Source: an uncultured Spartobacteria bacterium (GTDB taxonomy: Bacteria > Verrucomicrobiota > Verrucomicrobiia > Chthoniobacterales > JAATET01). From it: a stretch of 24,774 nucleotides of DNA. Made by a program: the position numbers and the translations under genes. Each line of letters starts with the position of its first letter. Positions within the stretch are counted from its first letter, which is position 1. Below the pieces are notes generated by a model. It did no database searches, was not told the origin of the DNA, and saw only the letters and a program-made list of their open reading frames with translations. Shown here in pieces: positions 7,147-15,537 of this stretch. The DNA lies in the NCBI GenBank assembly GCA_937901895.1, contig CALGTD010000066.1, forward strand, positions 1 to 24,774, in the 5' to 3' direction.

Positions 7147-8418
7147 TTATTCGTGGCGCAACGCGTCGATGGGGTCGAGTCCGGCGGCGCGGCGTGCGGG
7201 CGCGAATCCAAAGATGACTCCGATTGCCGCGGAGAAGAAGAAGGCGATCAGGTTGATGCGAAGGTCGAAGATGAAGGGAACCTGGATCAGCTTCGAGAGG
7301 GAAAAGCACAGGCCGAAGGCGATGAGGATTCCGGCCAGCCCGCCAACGCACGACAACGTGATGGCCTCGACGAGAAACTGGAGAAGCACCTCCCGCGCAC
7401 GTGCGCCGATCGCGAGGCGGATGCCGATCTCCCGGGTGCGTTCGGTGACGCTGACGAGCATGATGTTCATGATGCCAATGCCGCCGACCAGCAGACTGAC
7501 CCCCGCGACGGCCGCGAGAAGCATCGTCATCATCTTCGTCGATGAGCTGAGCGTCTCCGCGATCTGACGGGTGTCGAATACGTTGAAGTCGTTGTCCTCG
7601 TTGCGGTCGAGGTTGCGTCGCGCCCGCATGAGCGAGGTGATGTCGGCGATCAGGCGATCGCTGTTCGCTCCGTCCTCGGCGGAAATGGTGATCTGTGAAA
7701 TGTCCCGCGATGACGTGCGGCCGGTCAGCCGCCGCTGCAGCGAGGAAAGCGGCACGACGATCGTGTCGTCCTGGTTGCCCATGCCGGACTGGCCCTTGGG
7801 CGCGAGCACGCCGATGACCTGGAACGACGCGGAATAGGGTGTCTGCGCGTCGGAGCTGGAAATGCTGCCCGACGAGGTGGATTTCGGTTTGCCCAGACGG
7901 ATGAGTTTTCCGACCGGGTCCTCGGATCCGAAGAGCTCGTTCTTCACGGTGTCGCCGATCACGCAGACGGCGGCGCCGTCGCGCACGTCCGCGTCATCGA
8001 AAAATCGGCCGGCGGCCAGCTTCCAGTTGTTGATCTGAAAATACGGCGGGGTCGTGCCTGTGACGTTCGTCGAGCGGGCGTTCTGCCGAAAGATCGTGCT
8101 CAGGCTGCTGCTGCTCACGGGCGCGATCGCCGCAATTCCGTTGATTTGTGTCGCGAGCGCATCCACATCGGACTGCCGGAAATTCGGCACGCCGGCGGAC
8201 GAGGAACGCGGGCCGAATCCCATGCCCGGACGCAGCATGACGAGGTTGCTCCCGAGACTGGAAATCTGGTTCTTCACCGCCATCGTGGTGCCCTGCCCGA
8301 GCGTGACCATCGTGATTACGGCCGCCACGCCGATGATGACGCCGAGCACCGTGAGAAAGGCGCGCATGAGATTGCGACGGATTTCCCGGAGGGCGATGTG
8401 AAGGGCGTTTCCGAGCAT
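7147..8418 (-). CDS. MacB-type ABC transporter permease (FtsX/MacB_PCD family)
   Basis: Permease subunit of a MacB-like type VII ABC transporter, 423 residues, inner membrane. Topology fits the family: an amphipathic start LHIALREIRRNLMRAFLTVLGVIIGVAAV with TM1 at about 21-40, a large periplasmic domain at about 41-295 (MacB_PCD), then TM2 at 297-322, TM3 at 352-376 and TM4 at 386-407. Conserved blocks GGIGIMNIMLVSVTERTREIG (312-332) and the C-terminal ARRAAGLDPIDALRHE are present. A serine-rich stretch (about 178-195) interrupts the periplasmic domain. In E. coli MacB the ATPase is fused in front; here it is a separate gene ending 4 bases upstream. Such pumps work by mechanotransmission, moving periplasmic substrates out through the fusion protein and outer-membrane channel. 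Substrate unknown. Confidence 0.93.
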   Translation of the reverse strand: MLGNALHIALREIRRNLMRAFLTVLGVIIGVAAVITMVTLGQGTTMAVKNQISSLGSNLVMLRPGMGFGPRSSSAGVPNFRQSDVDALATQINGIAAIAPVSSSSLSTIFRQNARSTNVTGTTPPYFQINNWKLAAGRFFDDADVRDGAAVCVIGDTVKNELFGSEDPVGKLIRLGKPKSTSSGSISSSDAQTPYSASFQVIGVLAPKGQSGMGNQDDTIVVPLSSLQRRLTGRTSSRDISQITISAEDGANSDRLIADITSLMRARRNLDRNEDNDFNVFDTRQIAETLSSSTKMMTMLLAAVAGVSLLVGGIGIMNIMLVSVTERTREIGIRLAIGARAREVLLQFLVEAITLSCVGGLAGILIAFGLCFSLSKLIQVPFIFDLRINLIAFFFSAAIGVIFGFAPARRAAGLDPIDALRHE

Positions 8419-8422
8419 GGCT

Positions 8423-9115
8423 TCAGTTTCGAGAGTGGTCCGTATCGATGCGGCCGTCGCGCACGTGAATCACTCGCCGCGCGTAGGCGGCCACGTCGTC
8501 CTCGTGCGTGACGAGAATGACTGTGATGCCGTGCTCGGTGTTCAGCCGGACGAGAAGGTTCATGATCTCCACCGTCGTTTTGGAATCGAGGTTGCCCGTC
8601 GGCTCGTCTGCAAAGAGCGTGGATGGCGAGGTGACGATCGCCCGCGCGATCGCGACGCGTTGTTGCTGGCCGCCGGAGAGTTCGGCGGGTGTGTTTCGAA
8701 ATTTCCCGCCAAGTCCGACGGTTTCCAGCGCCTGCGTGGCAAGACGGCGGCGTTCACGGGCGGGCACGCCGCGATAGATCATCGGCAGTTCGACATTTTC
8801 GAGGGCACTGGTGCGGGCGAGAAGGTTGAAGCCTTGAAAAATGAAGCCTAGTGCGTGCCGGCGAAGGAGGGCGCGCTGGTCGGCATTGAGCTGGTCTACG
8901 GCGATGTCCCGATACTGATACCGGCCCGACGTTGGTGTATCGAGGCATCCGAGGAGGTTCATGAGGGTGGATTTGCCGGAACCGCTGGGTCCCATCACGG
9001 CCACGAAATCCCCTTCGGCAATGGTGAGGTCGATGCCGCGCAGGGCCTGGAACGCGGCGGCGCCGGTGCCATAGGTCTTGGTGATTCCGCGAAGCGCGAT
9101 CAGAGGCTGCGTCAT
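8423..9115 (-). CDS. MacB-type ABC transporter ATP-binding protein
   Basis: Cytoplasmic nucleotide-binding subunit of 230 residues, LolD/MacB class. Visible motifs: Walker A GPSGSGKST (42-50), Q-loop in FIFQGFNLL (91-99), signature LSGGQQQRVAIARA (146-159), Walker B TLFADEPTGNLD (166-177) and the H-loop His204 in LVTHEDD. The sequence LMNLLGCLDTPTSG is typical of the MacB/LolD subfamily. The ATG at 9113-9115 overlaps the TGA of the fusion-protein gene (ATGA), which fixes the start; the longer open frame to 9610 is a shadow of that gene. Together with the permease four bases downstream it supplies the power unit of the tripartite pump. All catalytic residues are intact. Confidence 0.96.
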   Translation of the reverse strand: MTQPLIALRGITKTYGTGAAAFQALRGIDLTIAEGDFVAVMGPSGSGKSTLMNLLGCLDTPTSGRYQYRDIAVDQLNADQRALLRRHALGFIFQGFNLLARTSALENVELPMIYRGVPARERRRLATQALETVGLGGKFRNTPAELSGGQQQRVAIARAIVTSPSTLFADEPTGNLDSKTTVEIMNLLVRLNTEHGITVILVTHEDDVAAYARRVIHVRDGRIDTDHSRN

Positions 9116-10410
9116 GGCTGCGGTGCGCGCGCGTGAATGATCACAGGCATCCCTTCGGACACGCCATCGCCCGAGATCACGGTCGCACTTCCGTCGCTGA
9201 GTCCGGTTTCCACCTCGACGGGCGACGGCTTGCCATCCAGCAGCGTCCAGATGCGGGCGCGCTGGCCGGGCTTTGGCGCGGACGCGGCATCGTCCGCGGG
9301 CGGTCTTCCGCTTCCCATGCGTCGCGGCGGGCCGGGCACGAGACTTTGCACGAACGACCGCTTCGGCGCACCGGCAGGCGCGGCACTGGCGGTGGCGGAC
9401 GCGGGGTCGAAGCGCAGCGCGGCGTTCGGAACCAGCAGCACGTCCTTCGCCTCCGCAACGGTGATCTCGGCGGTGGCGGTCATGCCCGGCCGCAAACTCA
9501 GGTCGTCGTTCCCGACTTCGAGCTCGGTCTTGTAGGTGACGACGTTGTCCGTCACCGTCGATCCGAACTCGACTTTTTTGACGGTCGCCTCGAAGGACCT
9601 GCTGGGCCATGCATCGACGGTGAATGTTGCCCGCTGACCGGGCTTCAACTGCCCGATGTCGGCCTCCGCCACCGCGACTTCGAGCTTCATGTTCTCGAGC
9701 TTCTCCGCGACCACGAAAAGCTCCGGGGCCGTCATGGTTGCGGCGACGGTCTGGCCCGGCTCGATGTTCCGGCTCAGGACGATGCCGTCGACGGGCGAGC
9801 GGATCACCGATTTCGTGAGGTCGCTTTCATTGGCGCCCACGTTTGCCTGTGCCTGGCGCACCTCCGCCTGTGCACTGGCGAGATCGGCTTTCGCGCGCTC
9901 GACTGCGGCAATCGCGGCATCCATGTCGGCCTGCGAAGGAAGTTTGCCGTCGCTGGCCTCCTTCAGCTTTTGCAGGCGCAGAAGGCTGGCTTCGCTTTCG
10001 ATCAACGTCGCCCGCGCCTGACCGACCTTCGCTTCCGCGGCGACTGCCGCTGCGCGACTGCTTTCCGTCTGCCGCTCGAGCTTGCTGGTGTCGAGCTGTG
10101 CGAGAACCTGTCCGTTGGTCACGCGGTCATTCGTATCGACGAGCACCTGCGTGACCGTGCCCGACAACTCGCTGCCAACCGTGACCTCGTTGGTGGGTTC
10201 GAGGTTTCCGGTGGCGGTAATGGTCATATCGAGATCTCCGCGCCGCACCGGTTCCGTGATGTAGGTGGTCCTGTCGGCATTGCCCGAGCCGATGGCGCGC
10301 CAGACGAAAAACCCCGCGACCAGCAAAATGGCCACGGCTGCGAGGATGAAAAACTTCCCGCGTCGCGACGAAGTCCGGGCCGATTCGATGATTTGGGAGA
10401 GTTCGCTCAT
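9112..10410 (-). CDS. Periplasmic membrane-fusion protein, MacA/HlyD-like
   Basis: Adaptor of a tripartite efflux pump, 432 residues, anchored by an N-terminal membrane helix (about 20-39) with most of the chain in the periplasm. The first beta-barrel/lipoyl half-motif is GNLEPTNEVTVGSELSGTV (68-86). A long alpha-helical hairpin follows, about 110-200, rich in Ala/Glu/Gln and predicted to be coiled coil. The second lipoyl half is VIRSPVDGIVLSRNIEPGQTV (about 202-222) and the barrel domain includes DAWPSRSFEATVKKVEF. An Ala/Pro-rich low-complexity stretch (about 335-382) interrupts the membrane-proximal domain. The ATG at 10408-10410 overlaps the TGA of the outer-membrane factor gene; its own TGA overlaps the ATPase ATG. 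An open frame up to 11076 is a shadow. Confidence 0.94.
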   Translation of the reverse strand: MSELSQIIESARTSSRRGKFFILAAVAILLVAGFFVWRAIGSGNADRTTYITEPVRRGDLDMTITATGNLEPTNEVTVGSELSGTVTQVLVDTNDRVTNGQVLAQLDTSKLERQTESSRAAAVAAEAKVGQARATLIESEASLLRLQKLKEASDGKLPSQADMDAAIAAVERAKADLASAQAEVRQAQANVGANESDLTKSVIRSPVDGIVLSRNIEPGQTVAATMTAPELFVVAEKLENMKLEVAVAEADIGQLKPGQRATFTVDAWPSRSFEATVKKVEFGSTVTDNVVTYKTELEVGNDDLSLRPGMTATAEITVAEAKDVLLVPNAALRFDPASATASAAPAGAPKRSFVQSLVPGPPRRMGSGRPPADDAASAPKPGQRARIWTLLDGKPSPVEVETGLSDGSATVISGDGVSEGMPVIIHARAPQP

Positions 10411-11873
10411 GGTTGCTGCCAGCCTCCGCCGAGGGATTTGTAAAGTTGGACGTATGCGTTCAGTTGGTCGGTCTCGGCGATCGCGCGAGCTTCCTCCACG
10501 GACAACTGGGTGCCCTGCACGTCGAGCACGGTAAGGAGATCCACCTCGCCGGCCTCGTATTGACGGGTGGCGAGATCGGAGGCTTCGCTCGCCGCGGCGT
10601 CGGATCTGCGCAGGATTTCCATGCGCTCGCCGATGCGACGGATCGCAACCATTGCGTTCTCGACCTCGGACAGTGCGGTGAGCACGGTGGATTCGTAGGC
10701 GTAGACCGCCTGTTCCGCCTGGGACTTTCGAATGCGGATGTCCGCGGTGATTCTGCCGCCCTCGAAAACGGGCTGTGCAAGGCTCGCCATCAAACTGCCT
10801 GCCAGCGTGCGTGCCGCGGCCTCCGGTGAAAAGATCGTGCCGGTCCGCAGGGCTTCGAGCCCGAGGGAGCCCCCAAGGTCGATGGTCGGCAACCGCTCGA
10901 GTTCCGCAGCCGTCTTGCGATGATACGCGGCGAAAACGGCATCGATGGCGGCGCGCACGTCGGGACGGTTGTTCAGGGCCTCGCTGGGAACTCCGACGGC
11001 GAGCCTGGCGGGCACGCGGGGCAGCGGACGCGGGCGATCCAGCAGGTGGTCGAGCCTGCCGGGCGTCTGTCCACAAAGCACGGCGATCTGGTTCTTCGTT
11101 TCCGAGATGGTCTTTTCAAGGGACGGAATGGCGGCGCGTGCCTGCTCGAGCGTGCTGACCGCCTGCTGGACCTCGAGCGTGTCGCTGATGCCGGCCTCCT
11201 GCTTCCACCGGGTGATTTCCGTCGTCCGCTCGCGGGTTGCGACATTGCGCCGCACCACGTCGAGTTGAGCCTGTGTGCCGCGCAAGGTGATGTAGGCCGA
11301 CGCCACATCGGCCGTGAGGGTGACCTGCACCGCGTGGTAGTTCTCGATCGTCTGCGCGACGTCTCTCGTCGCCGCCTTGAGGTTTTGGAGCTGCCGTCCA
11401 AATAGGTCGATCTCCCAGCTCATGTCGAGCGAGAGGTTGTAGGTCTCGCTGCGCGTCACGCGGCCGGTGCTCTGCTCGTCGCGACGCTGGATCCGGTCCG
11501 ACGCATTGCCGGATATGACAGGGAGCAGACCGGCGAGTTGAACGCTGCGCTCGCCGCGGGATTCCGCGATCCGTGCGAGGGCCGTCTTGATATCGGGGCT
11601 CGCGGAAAGGGCCTGCGCGACAAGCGCGTCCAGAACGGGGTCGTTGAACCGCTTCCACCATTGCCGGATCGCTTCCGGATTCAATGAGCCGTTCCTGGAC
11701 GAACCATTCCATTTCGACGGGACGGACACGGAGTTCTTCCACGCGTCACGCGGGCCCGCGCAACCGGCGAGAATGGCGCCCGCGGCGAGGAGTGCAGCCG
11801 CGCGCGACGGGAGCGCGCAGACGGGAGGAACGGAGGTTCGCAGAGGCCGGACCACGTTGAGCGGGGAAATCAT
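10407..11873 (-). CDS. Outer-membrane efflux lipoprotein, NodT/OprM-like (TolC family)
   Basis: Outer-membrane channel of the pump, 488 residues. The N-terminus has a lipoprotein signal: a basic region, hydrophobic ALLAAGAILAGC and the lipobox LAGC (35-38), with Cys38 the predicted lipidated residue. Family features follow: WWKRFNDPVLDALVAQAL near the mature start, two repeated helical halves, SWEIDLFGRQ in the first half, AQPVFEGGRI in the second, and YEAGEVDLLTVLDVQ plus YVQLYKSLGGGW near the end. The ATG at 11871-11873 overlaps the tetR stop (ATGA), which supports this start; an upstream in-frame ATG at 11954 lies inside tetR. It should form the trimeric exit duct that the fusion protein docks onto. 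Confidence 0.94.
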   Translation of the reverse strand: MISPLNVVRPLRTSVPPVCALPSRAAALLAAGAILAGCAGPRDAWKNSVSVPSKWNGSSRNGSLNPEAIRQWWKRFNDPVLDALVAQALSASPDIKTALARIAESRGERSVQLAGLLPVISGNASDRIQRRDEQSTGRVTRSETYNLSLDMSWEIDLFGRQLQNLKAATRDVAQTIENYHAVQVTLTADVASAYITLRGTQAQLDVVRRNVATRERTTEITRWKQEAGISDTLEVQQAVSTLEQARAAIPSLEKTISETKNQIAVLCGQTPGRLDHLLDRPRPLPRVPARLAVGVPSEALNNRPDVRAAIDAVFAAYHRKTAAELERLPTIDLGGSLGLEALRTGTIFSPEAAARTLAGSLMASLAQPVFEGGRITADIRIRKSQAEQAVYAYESTVLTALSEVENAMVAIRRIGERMEILRRSDAAASEASDLATRQYEAGEVDLLTVLDVQGTQLSVEEARAIAETDQLNAYVQLYKSLGGGWQQP

Positions 11874-12484
11874 TGCGGACGATTTGAGGATTTCGACCGC
11901 GATACGCGGGTCGGTGGAGTGGGAAGATGAACTTTCACCAAATGGTCCGCCCACTCTTCCGGGGTGCCGATCGCCGCCTTGTGACGAAGCGTCAGCATCG
12001 TGCAGTGCACCACCGCGCCAACGATCTCGTGGGCGTGAAGGTCCGGGCGGCTCAACTTCAATCGACCAAGCCGGTTTTCCGCCTCGAGGTAGGCTTCGAT
12101 CGCGGCGGCGTCCTCGATCGGCGGGATCTTTCGTTTCGATGAAGACGGTCGGTGTGCGCCCTGGCCTTCCAGGACCATGCGCCGCGGCACCAGACGATGA
12201 AGCTTTTCGAAAAGTGCCAGGATTGCGGCTTTCAAATTCGCCGCCGGGGAGCCCTTCCCGACACGAGCCTGCAAGGTGTCGCGCCAGAGATTGGATTCCG
12301 TTTCACGGGTGAGTGCGGCCTCGAAGAGAGCCGCCTTGGTCTTGAAACGCTGAAACAGCACGCCCTCTGAAACTCCTGCGCGTTGTGCGATGAGGGCGGT
12401 TCCGGCACGGGGGCCCTTCTCCAGAAAAACCTGGGCCGCGACCTCCAGGATGCGATCGTCATCGTATATTCGAGGTCGCGGCAT
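11870..12484 (-). CDS. TetR/AcrR-family transcriptional regulator of the efflux operon
   Basis: A 204-residue repressor-type protein. The N-terminal DNA-binding domain has RILEVAAQVFLEKG (11-24) and a helix-turn-helix at about 29-48 (TALIAQRAGVSEGVLFQRFK), ending in the family's KAALFEAAL helix. The C-terminal part (about 65-185) is the variable ligand-binding and dimerisation domain. It is the first gene of the efflux operon and its stop overlaps the start of the outer-membrane factor gene, so repressor and pump are made from one message. A perfect palindrome covers its own start codon, which strongly suggests autoregulation with induction by a pump substrate. No Shine-Dalgarno sequence is visible. 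The inducer is unknown. Confidence 0.93.
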   Translation of the reverse strand: MPRPRIYDDDRILEVAAQVFLEKGPRAGTALIAQRAGVSEGVLFQRFKTKAALFEAALTRETESNLWRDTLQARVGKGSPAANLKAAILALFEKLHRLVPRRMVLEGQGAHRPSSSKRKIPPIEDAAAIEAYLEAENRLGRLKLSRPDLHAHEIVGAVVHCTMLTLRHKAAIGTPEEWADHLVKVHLPTPPTRVSRSKSSNRPQ

Positions 12485-12502
12485 AAGTGAGTGCTCACTT
12501 AT
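12483..12502. promoter_or_regulatory. Probable TetR operator overlapping the tetR start codon
   Basis: Arms ATAAGTGAG (12483-12491) and CTCACTTAT (12494-12502) are exact inverted repeats with a 2-base spacer. The core AGTGAG-N2-CTCACT is like operators of many TetR/AcrR repressors. The left arm contains the ATG of tetR read on the minus strand (12482-12484). Upstream on the minus strand there is an AT-rich TAAATA about 15-17 bases after a TTGCGA/TATTGC sequence, a possible weak promoter. Its start point would fall inside the palindrome, giving a very short leader. Binding is inferred from symmetry and position. Confidence 0.8.
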
Positions 12503-12600
12503 TTATCAGTCGCAGCTCGTTCGCAATAGTAATTTCGTTCCATTGCGGACCGATGCAGTCCGTGCCCATCCCGCGCTCGGGTTGCACGTTGGGGCGCGCG

Positions 12601-14124
12601 TCAGCGCCAGAGATTGCGGTCCAGCGTGCGGTATTGGATCGCCTCGCCGATGTGCTCGGGCCGGATGGCGGCGGACTCCGCAAGGTCGGCGATCGTGCGC
12701 GCAACCTTGAGAATGCGGTCATAGGCGCGTGCCGAGAGCTGGAGTTCGCTCATGGCAAGCCGGAGCATTTCGGTGGACTCCGCATCGAGACGGCAATGCG
12801 TCTTGAGCTGCCCGTGTGACATCTCCGCGTTCGTGCGGATGCGGCTGTTCCTGAAACGCTCCGCCTGGGTTTCCCGCGCGGCGACGACGCGCGCACGAAT
12901 CGCCGCCGACGGCTCGGCGCGTTCGTCGCTGTGAAGTTCGCGAAACTCGACCGCCGGCGCCTCAACGTGGATGTCGATGCGATCGAGCAGCGGACCCGAA
13001 ATGCGATTGCGATAATTCTCCACCTCGCGAGGCGAGCAGCGGCACTCGCGTTTCGGATTTCCGAACCACCCGCATTTGCAGGGGTTCATGGCTGCGACGA
13101 GCATCACGTTCGCGGGAAAGACGACCGTTCCCGCCGCGCGGCTCACGGTGACCTTGCGATCCTCGAGCGGCTGGCGGAGCACCTCGAGCGTCGAGCGTCG
13201 AAACTCCGGAAGTTCGTCGAGGAACAGCACGCCATGGTGGGCAAGACTGACTTCCCCTGGCGCGGGATTCGCCGAGCCGCCGATGAGTCCGATGTCGGAG
13301 ATCGTGTGGTGCGGCGAGCGAAACGGACGCGCGGTCACGAAGCCCTCGCCATCGAGCAGACCCGCGACGCTGTGGACCTTCGTGGTTTCGATCGCCTCCT
13401 CGAGCGTGAGCGGCGGCATGATCGTCGGGATGCGTTTAGAGAGCATCGACTTGCCGCTGCCAGGCGGGCCGATGAGGAGCAGCGCGTGATTTCCCGCCAC
13501 GGCGACCTCGATGGCGCGCTTCACCTGCTCCTGGCCCTTGACCTCCGCAAAATCGAGCTCGTGCTCCTGCGAAATCCCGTTGCCAAATTGCGAGATGACC
13601 GGCTCGAGCTCCCGCTGGCGCGTGAGAAACTCATAGGCCTCGCGCAGGGAGGTGACTCCGTAAACCTCGATGCCCTCGACGGCGGCGGCCTCCATCGCGT
13701 TTGCAGCCGGGACGATCAACGCCTTCCTCTTCCGTCGGCGGGCTTCGATGGCGATGGAAAGCGCGCCCTTGATCGGCCGAACCTCGCCGTTGAGCCCCAG
13801 CTCGCCGACCACGAGGCAGCGATCCAGCCTCGGCACGTCGGCATCCTCCGCGACGGCGATCATTCCAATGGCGATCGGCAGGTCGAATGATGGCCCTTCC
13901 TTCTTCAGGTCGGCGGGAGCGAGATTGACGGTCGTGCGCGCGCGCGGCCAGCGGTAGGCGCTGTTCGCAATCGCCGTGGTCACCCGGTCGCGGCTTTCGC
14001 GAACGGAGGCGTCGGGAAGGCCGACGATCACGACGACCGGTTCTCCGCTGCCGGAATTGACCTCGACGGTCACTTCACATGCATCCACCCCTCGCAATGC
14101 CGCGGAGTAAACCCTCGTGAGCAT
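12601..14124 (-). CDS. comM: ComM/YifB-family AAA+ ATPase (Mg-chelatase-like)
   Basis: Cytoplasmic hexameric ATPase of 507 residues, the standard YifB/ComM length; in transformable bacteria ComM is a branch-migration helicase that helps integrate incoming DNA. The N-terminal Lon-like ChlI domain has VVIVGLPDASVRESRDRV (31-48) and KKEGPSFDLPIAIG (74-87). Walker A is GPPGSGKS (219-226), Walker B VLFLDELPEF (299-308), and RSPHHTISDIGLIGG (269-283) is the family signature. A cysteine cluster Cys349, Cys351, Cys361, Cys363 may bind zinc. DRIDIHVEAP and the C-terminal Mg_chelatase_C domain with YRTLDRNLWR complete the protein. ATG at 14122-14124; a hairpin ends one base before it. Presence of comM does not by itself prove competence, since it is widespread in non-competent bacteria. 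Confidence 0.96.
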   Translation of the reverse strand: MLTRVYSAALRGVDACEVTVEVNSGSGEPVVVIVGLPDASVRESRDRVTTAIANSAYRWPRARTTVNLAPADLKKEGPSFDLPIAIGMIAVAEDADVPRLDRCLVVGELGLNGEVRPIKGALSIAIEARRRKRKALIVPAANAMEAAAVEGIEVYGVTSLREAYEFLTRQRELEPVISQFGNGISQEHELDFAEVKGQEQVKRAIEVAVAGNHALLLIGPPGSGKSMLSKRIPTIMPPLTLEEAIETTKVHSVAGLLDGEGFVTARPFRSPHHTISDIGLIGGSANPAPGEVSLAHHGVLFLDELPEFRRSTLEVLRQPLEDRKVTVSRAAGTVVFPANVMLVAAMNPCKCGWFGNPKRECRCSPREVENYRNRISGPLLDRIDIHVEAPAVEFRELHSDERAEPSAAIRARVVAARETQAERFRNSRIRTNAEMSHGQLKTHCRLDAESTEMLRLAMSELQLSARAYDRILKVARTIADLAESAAIRPEHIGEAIQYRTLDRNLWR

Positions 14125-14125
14125 T

Positions 14126-14146
14126 CCGGGAAGTTAGCTTCCCCGG
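14126..14146 (-). promoter_or_regulatory. Hairpin immediately upstream of the comM start codon
   Basis: CCGGGAAG (14126-14133) pairs with CTTCCCCGG (14138-14146) around a TTAG loop, with one bulged base. In the comM transcript the GGGGAAG arm is the only purine-rich candidate for ribosome binding and lies about 15 bases from the ATG. The hairpin could hide it or bring it closer. This is inference from sequence; no known element is recognised. Confidence 0.35.
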
Positions 14147-14208
14147 ATTTTGAGTGAAGCTCTCATTTGCATTGCGCGGCGTCCGCGTGCGGACAGATCG
14201 ACGTGACT

Positions 14209-15537
14209 TCAAGGAATCAGCGGCGACAGGATGTCGAGTGCCTTGTCGAGCACGTCGGTGGCGTTGTTCGGCACTTGCTCGATGATGTCGATGCCCGTTT
14301 CGATCACGGTTTCCCCGAGAGCGCGGGCGAGCCGCGGCGAGAGGTCTTCCGCGGGAGTATCGATCGTTCCGCCGACTTTCACCGGAGTCCATTGATACCC
14401 GTCGCGGAGTTCGGTGAAGACTTTCTCCTGGGAGCCCGGAAGCCAGCGAAGCGTCTGTGAGGTGACGCCCACCTGGAAGTCGCCGTCGATCTTTCCATTT
14501 GCGGAAATGCGGCAGGAGCCTTCGACGCGAACCAGGCCTTTGGATTCGAGAACGAAGTCGGTGACATCAGTCGCGTCGGCGGAGTGGGTAAACTTTCCCG
14601 AAATCTCGTGAATGGGCATCCGCTCGAACTGCGGCGCGCGGGTGAATCGCGCGACGGCAGCCTGGACCGGGACGCCCTGCAGGACGCCGTCGGTGAGAAG
14701 GAAAACGCCGGTCGTAACCGGAGCTGAGCCTTCCTTCCGGACCGAGTGCGCGCTGCCGGATACGTTTCCGGAGAGGCGCTGCTTCCACACGCCGTCGAGC
14801 AGGTCTGCCGCGTCGATGTCCTGCCAGTCCGCCCGGATGTCGAATTTCTTCCCGCCGGCTTCCCCCGAGAGGGAAACGCGGCCGTTGTTCCCGAGACGAA
14901 GGCTTGTCTGCGTGATGTAGGCGACTCCCTTTTGAAAGCGAATACGGGATTCGATGATCGCGAGCGGCGGCCGGTCCGGGATATCGAGTGTGCCGCCGGA
15001 TGCGTCCACCAGCCATCCGGCTCCGTCGGGACGCAGCCGCAGATCGGCTTTCTCGATGCGGCCGAAGCCTTCGATATCGAGGTCGGTCACGCCTGCGTGG
15101 ATTCCCCCCAGCTCGAAGCGATTGGGAAGGAATCCCCGTCGGGGCGGTGCGGGCGGAGGCGCCGCCCCGGGGGCGGCGGTCTCGGGGGTTGTGCGGATCG
15201 TTGCGCGGAGCCGCTGGATGTCGAGTTGCTCGATCCGCCAGACGCCATCAAAAATTGCCCGGAAATTGACTTCCGCGCGCGCCTGTTGCGCTTCGAGGCT
15301 GCCGACGAATGACTGGGGAAGGCCTGTCGCGCGGATCTCTCTGGAAAAGACCGACGGTCCGCTCCACGCGAGCGGGTCCAGGCTGGCCTCGGCATTCAAT
15401 GCCTGCCCGGTGCGGGCGGCAACCAGCGAGCGGAACGCATCGCTTCGAAGGTAGCTCCGCACCCACAGGCCTGCGGCGAGCGCGGCGACGGCGAGCAGGA
15501 CAACGAGGCATCCCAGCACGATCCACAGGCGGCGCAT
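14209..15537 (-). CDS. AsmA-like membrane-anchored protein
   Basis: Predicted to be held in the inner membrane by an uncleaved N-terminal helix (about 4-26, LWIVLGCLVVLLAVAALAAGLWV), with the remaining 415 or so residues in the periplasm. After the anchor, RSDAFRSLVAARTGQALNAEASLDPLAWSG has the character of AsmA-family N-termini. The body is rich in alternating beta strands (EIRATGL, VTDLDIEGFGRIEKADLRL, ITQTSLRLGNNGRVSLSGE), as in the repeating beta-groove proteins AsmA, TamB and YhdP that move or sense phospholipids between membranes. A Pro/Ala-rich linker sits at about 117-134. It is shorter than E. coli AsmA (617). The family call rests on pattern, not on a diagnostic motif. It is 84 bases upstream of comM on the same strand and divergent from resB. 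Confidence 0.65.
   Translation of the reverse strand: MRRLWIVLGCLVVLLAVAALAAGLWVRSYLRSDAFRSLVAARTGQALNAEASLDPLAWSGPSVFSREIRATGLPQSFVGSLEAQQARAEVNFRAIFDGVWRIEQLDIQRLRATIRTTPETAAPGAAPPPAPPRRGFLPNRFELGGIHAGVTDLDIEGFGRIEKADLRLRPDGAGWLVDASGGTLDIPDRPPLAIIESRIRFQKGVAYITQTSLRLGNNGRVSLSGEAGGKKFDIRADWQDIDAADLLDGVWKQRLSGNVSGSAHSVRKEGSAPVTTGVFLLTDGVLQGVPVQAAVARFTRAPQFERMPIHEISGKFTHSADATDVTDFVLESKGLVRVEGSCRISANGKIDGDFQVGVTSQTLRWLPGSQEKVFTELRDGYQWTPVKVGGTIDTPAEDLSPRLARALGETVIETGIDIIEQVPNNATDVLDKALDILSPLIP

Noticed and set aside
14181..14194. Short palindrome GTCCGC-GT-GCGGAC downstream of the AsmA-like gene
   Set aside because: It can form only a 5-bp stem with a 4-base loop and has no T-run on either strand, so it does not qualify as a terminator.
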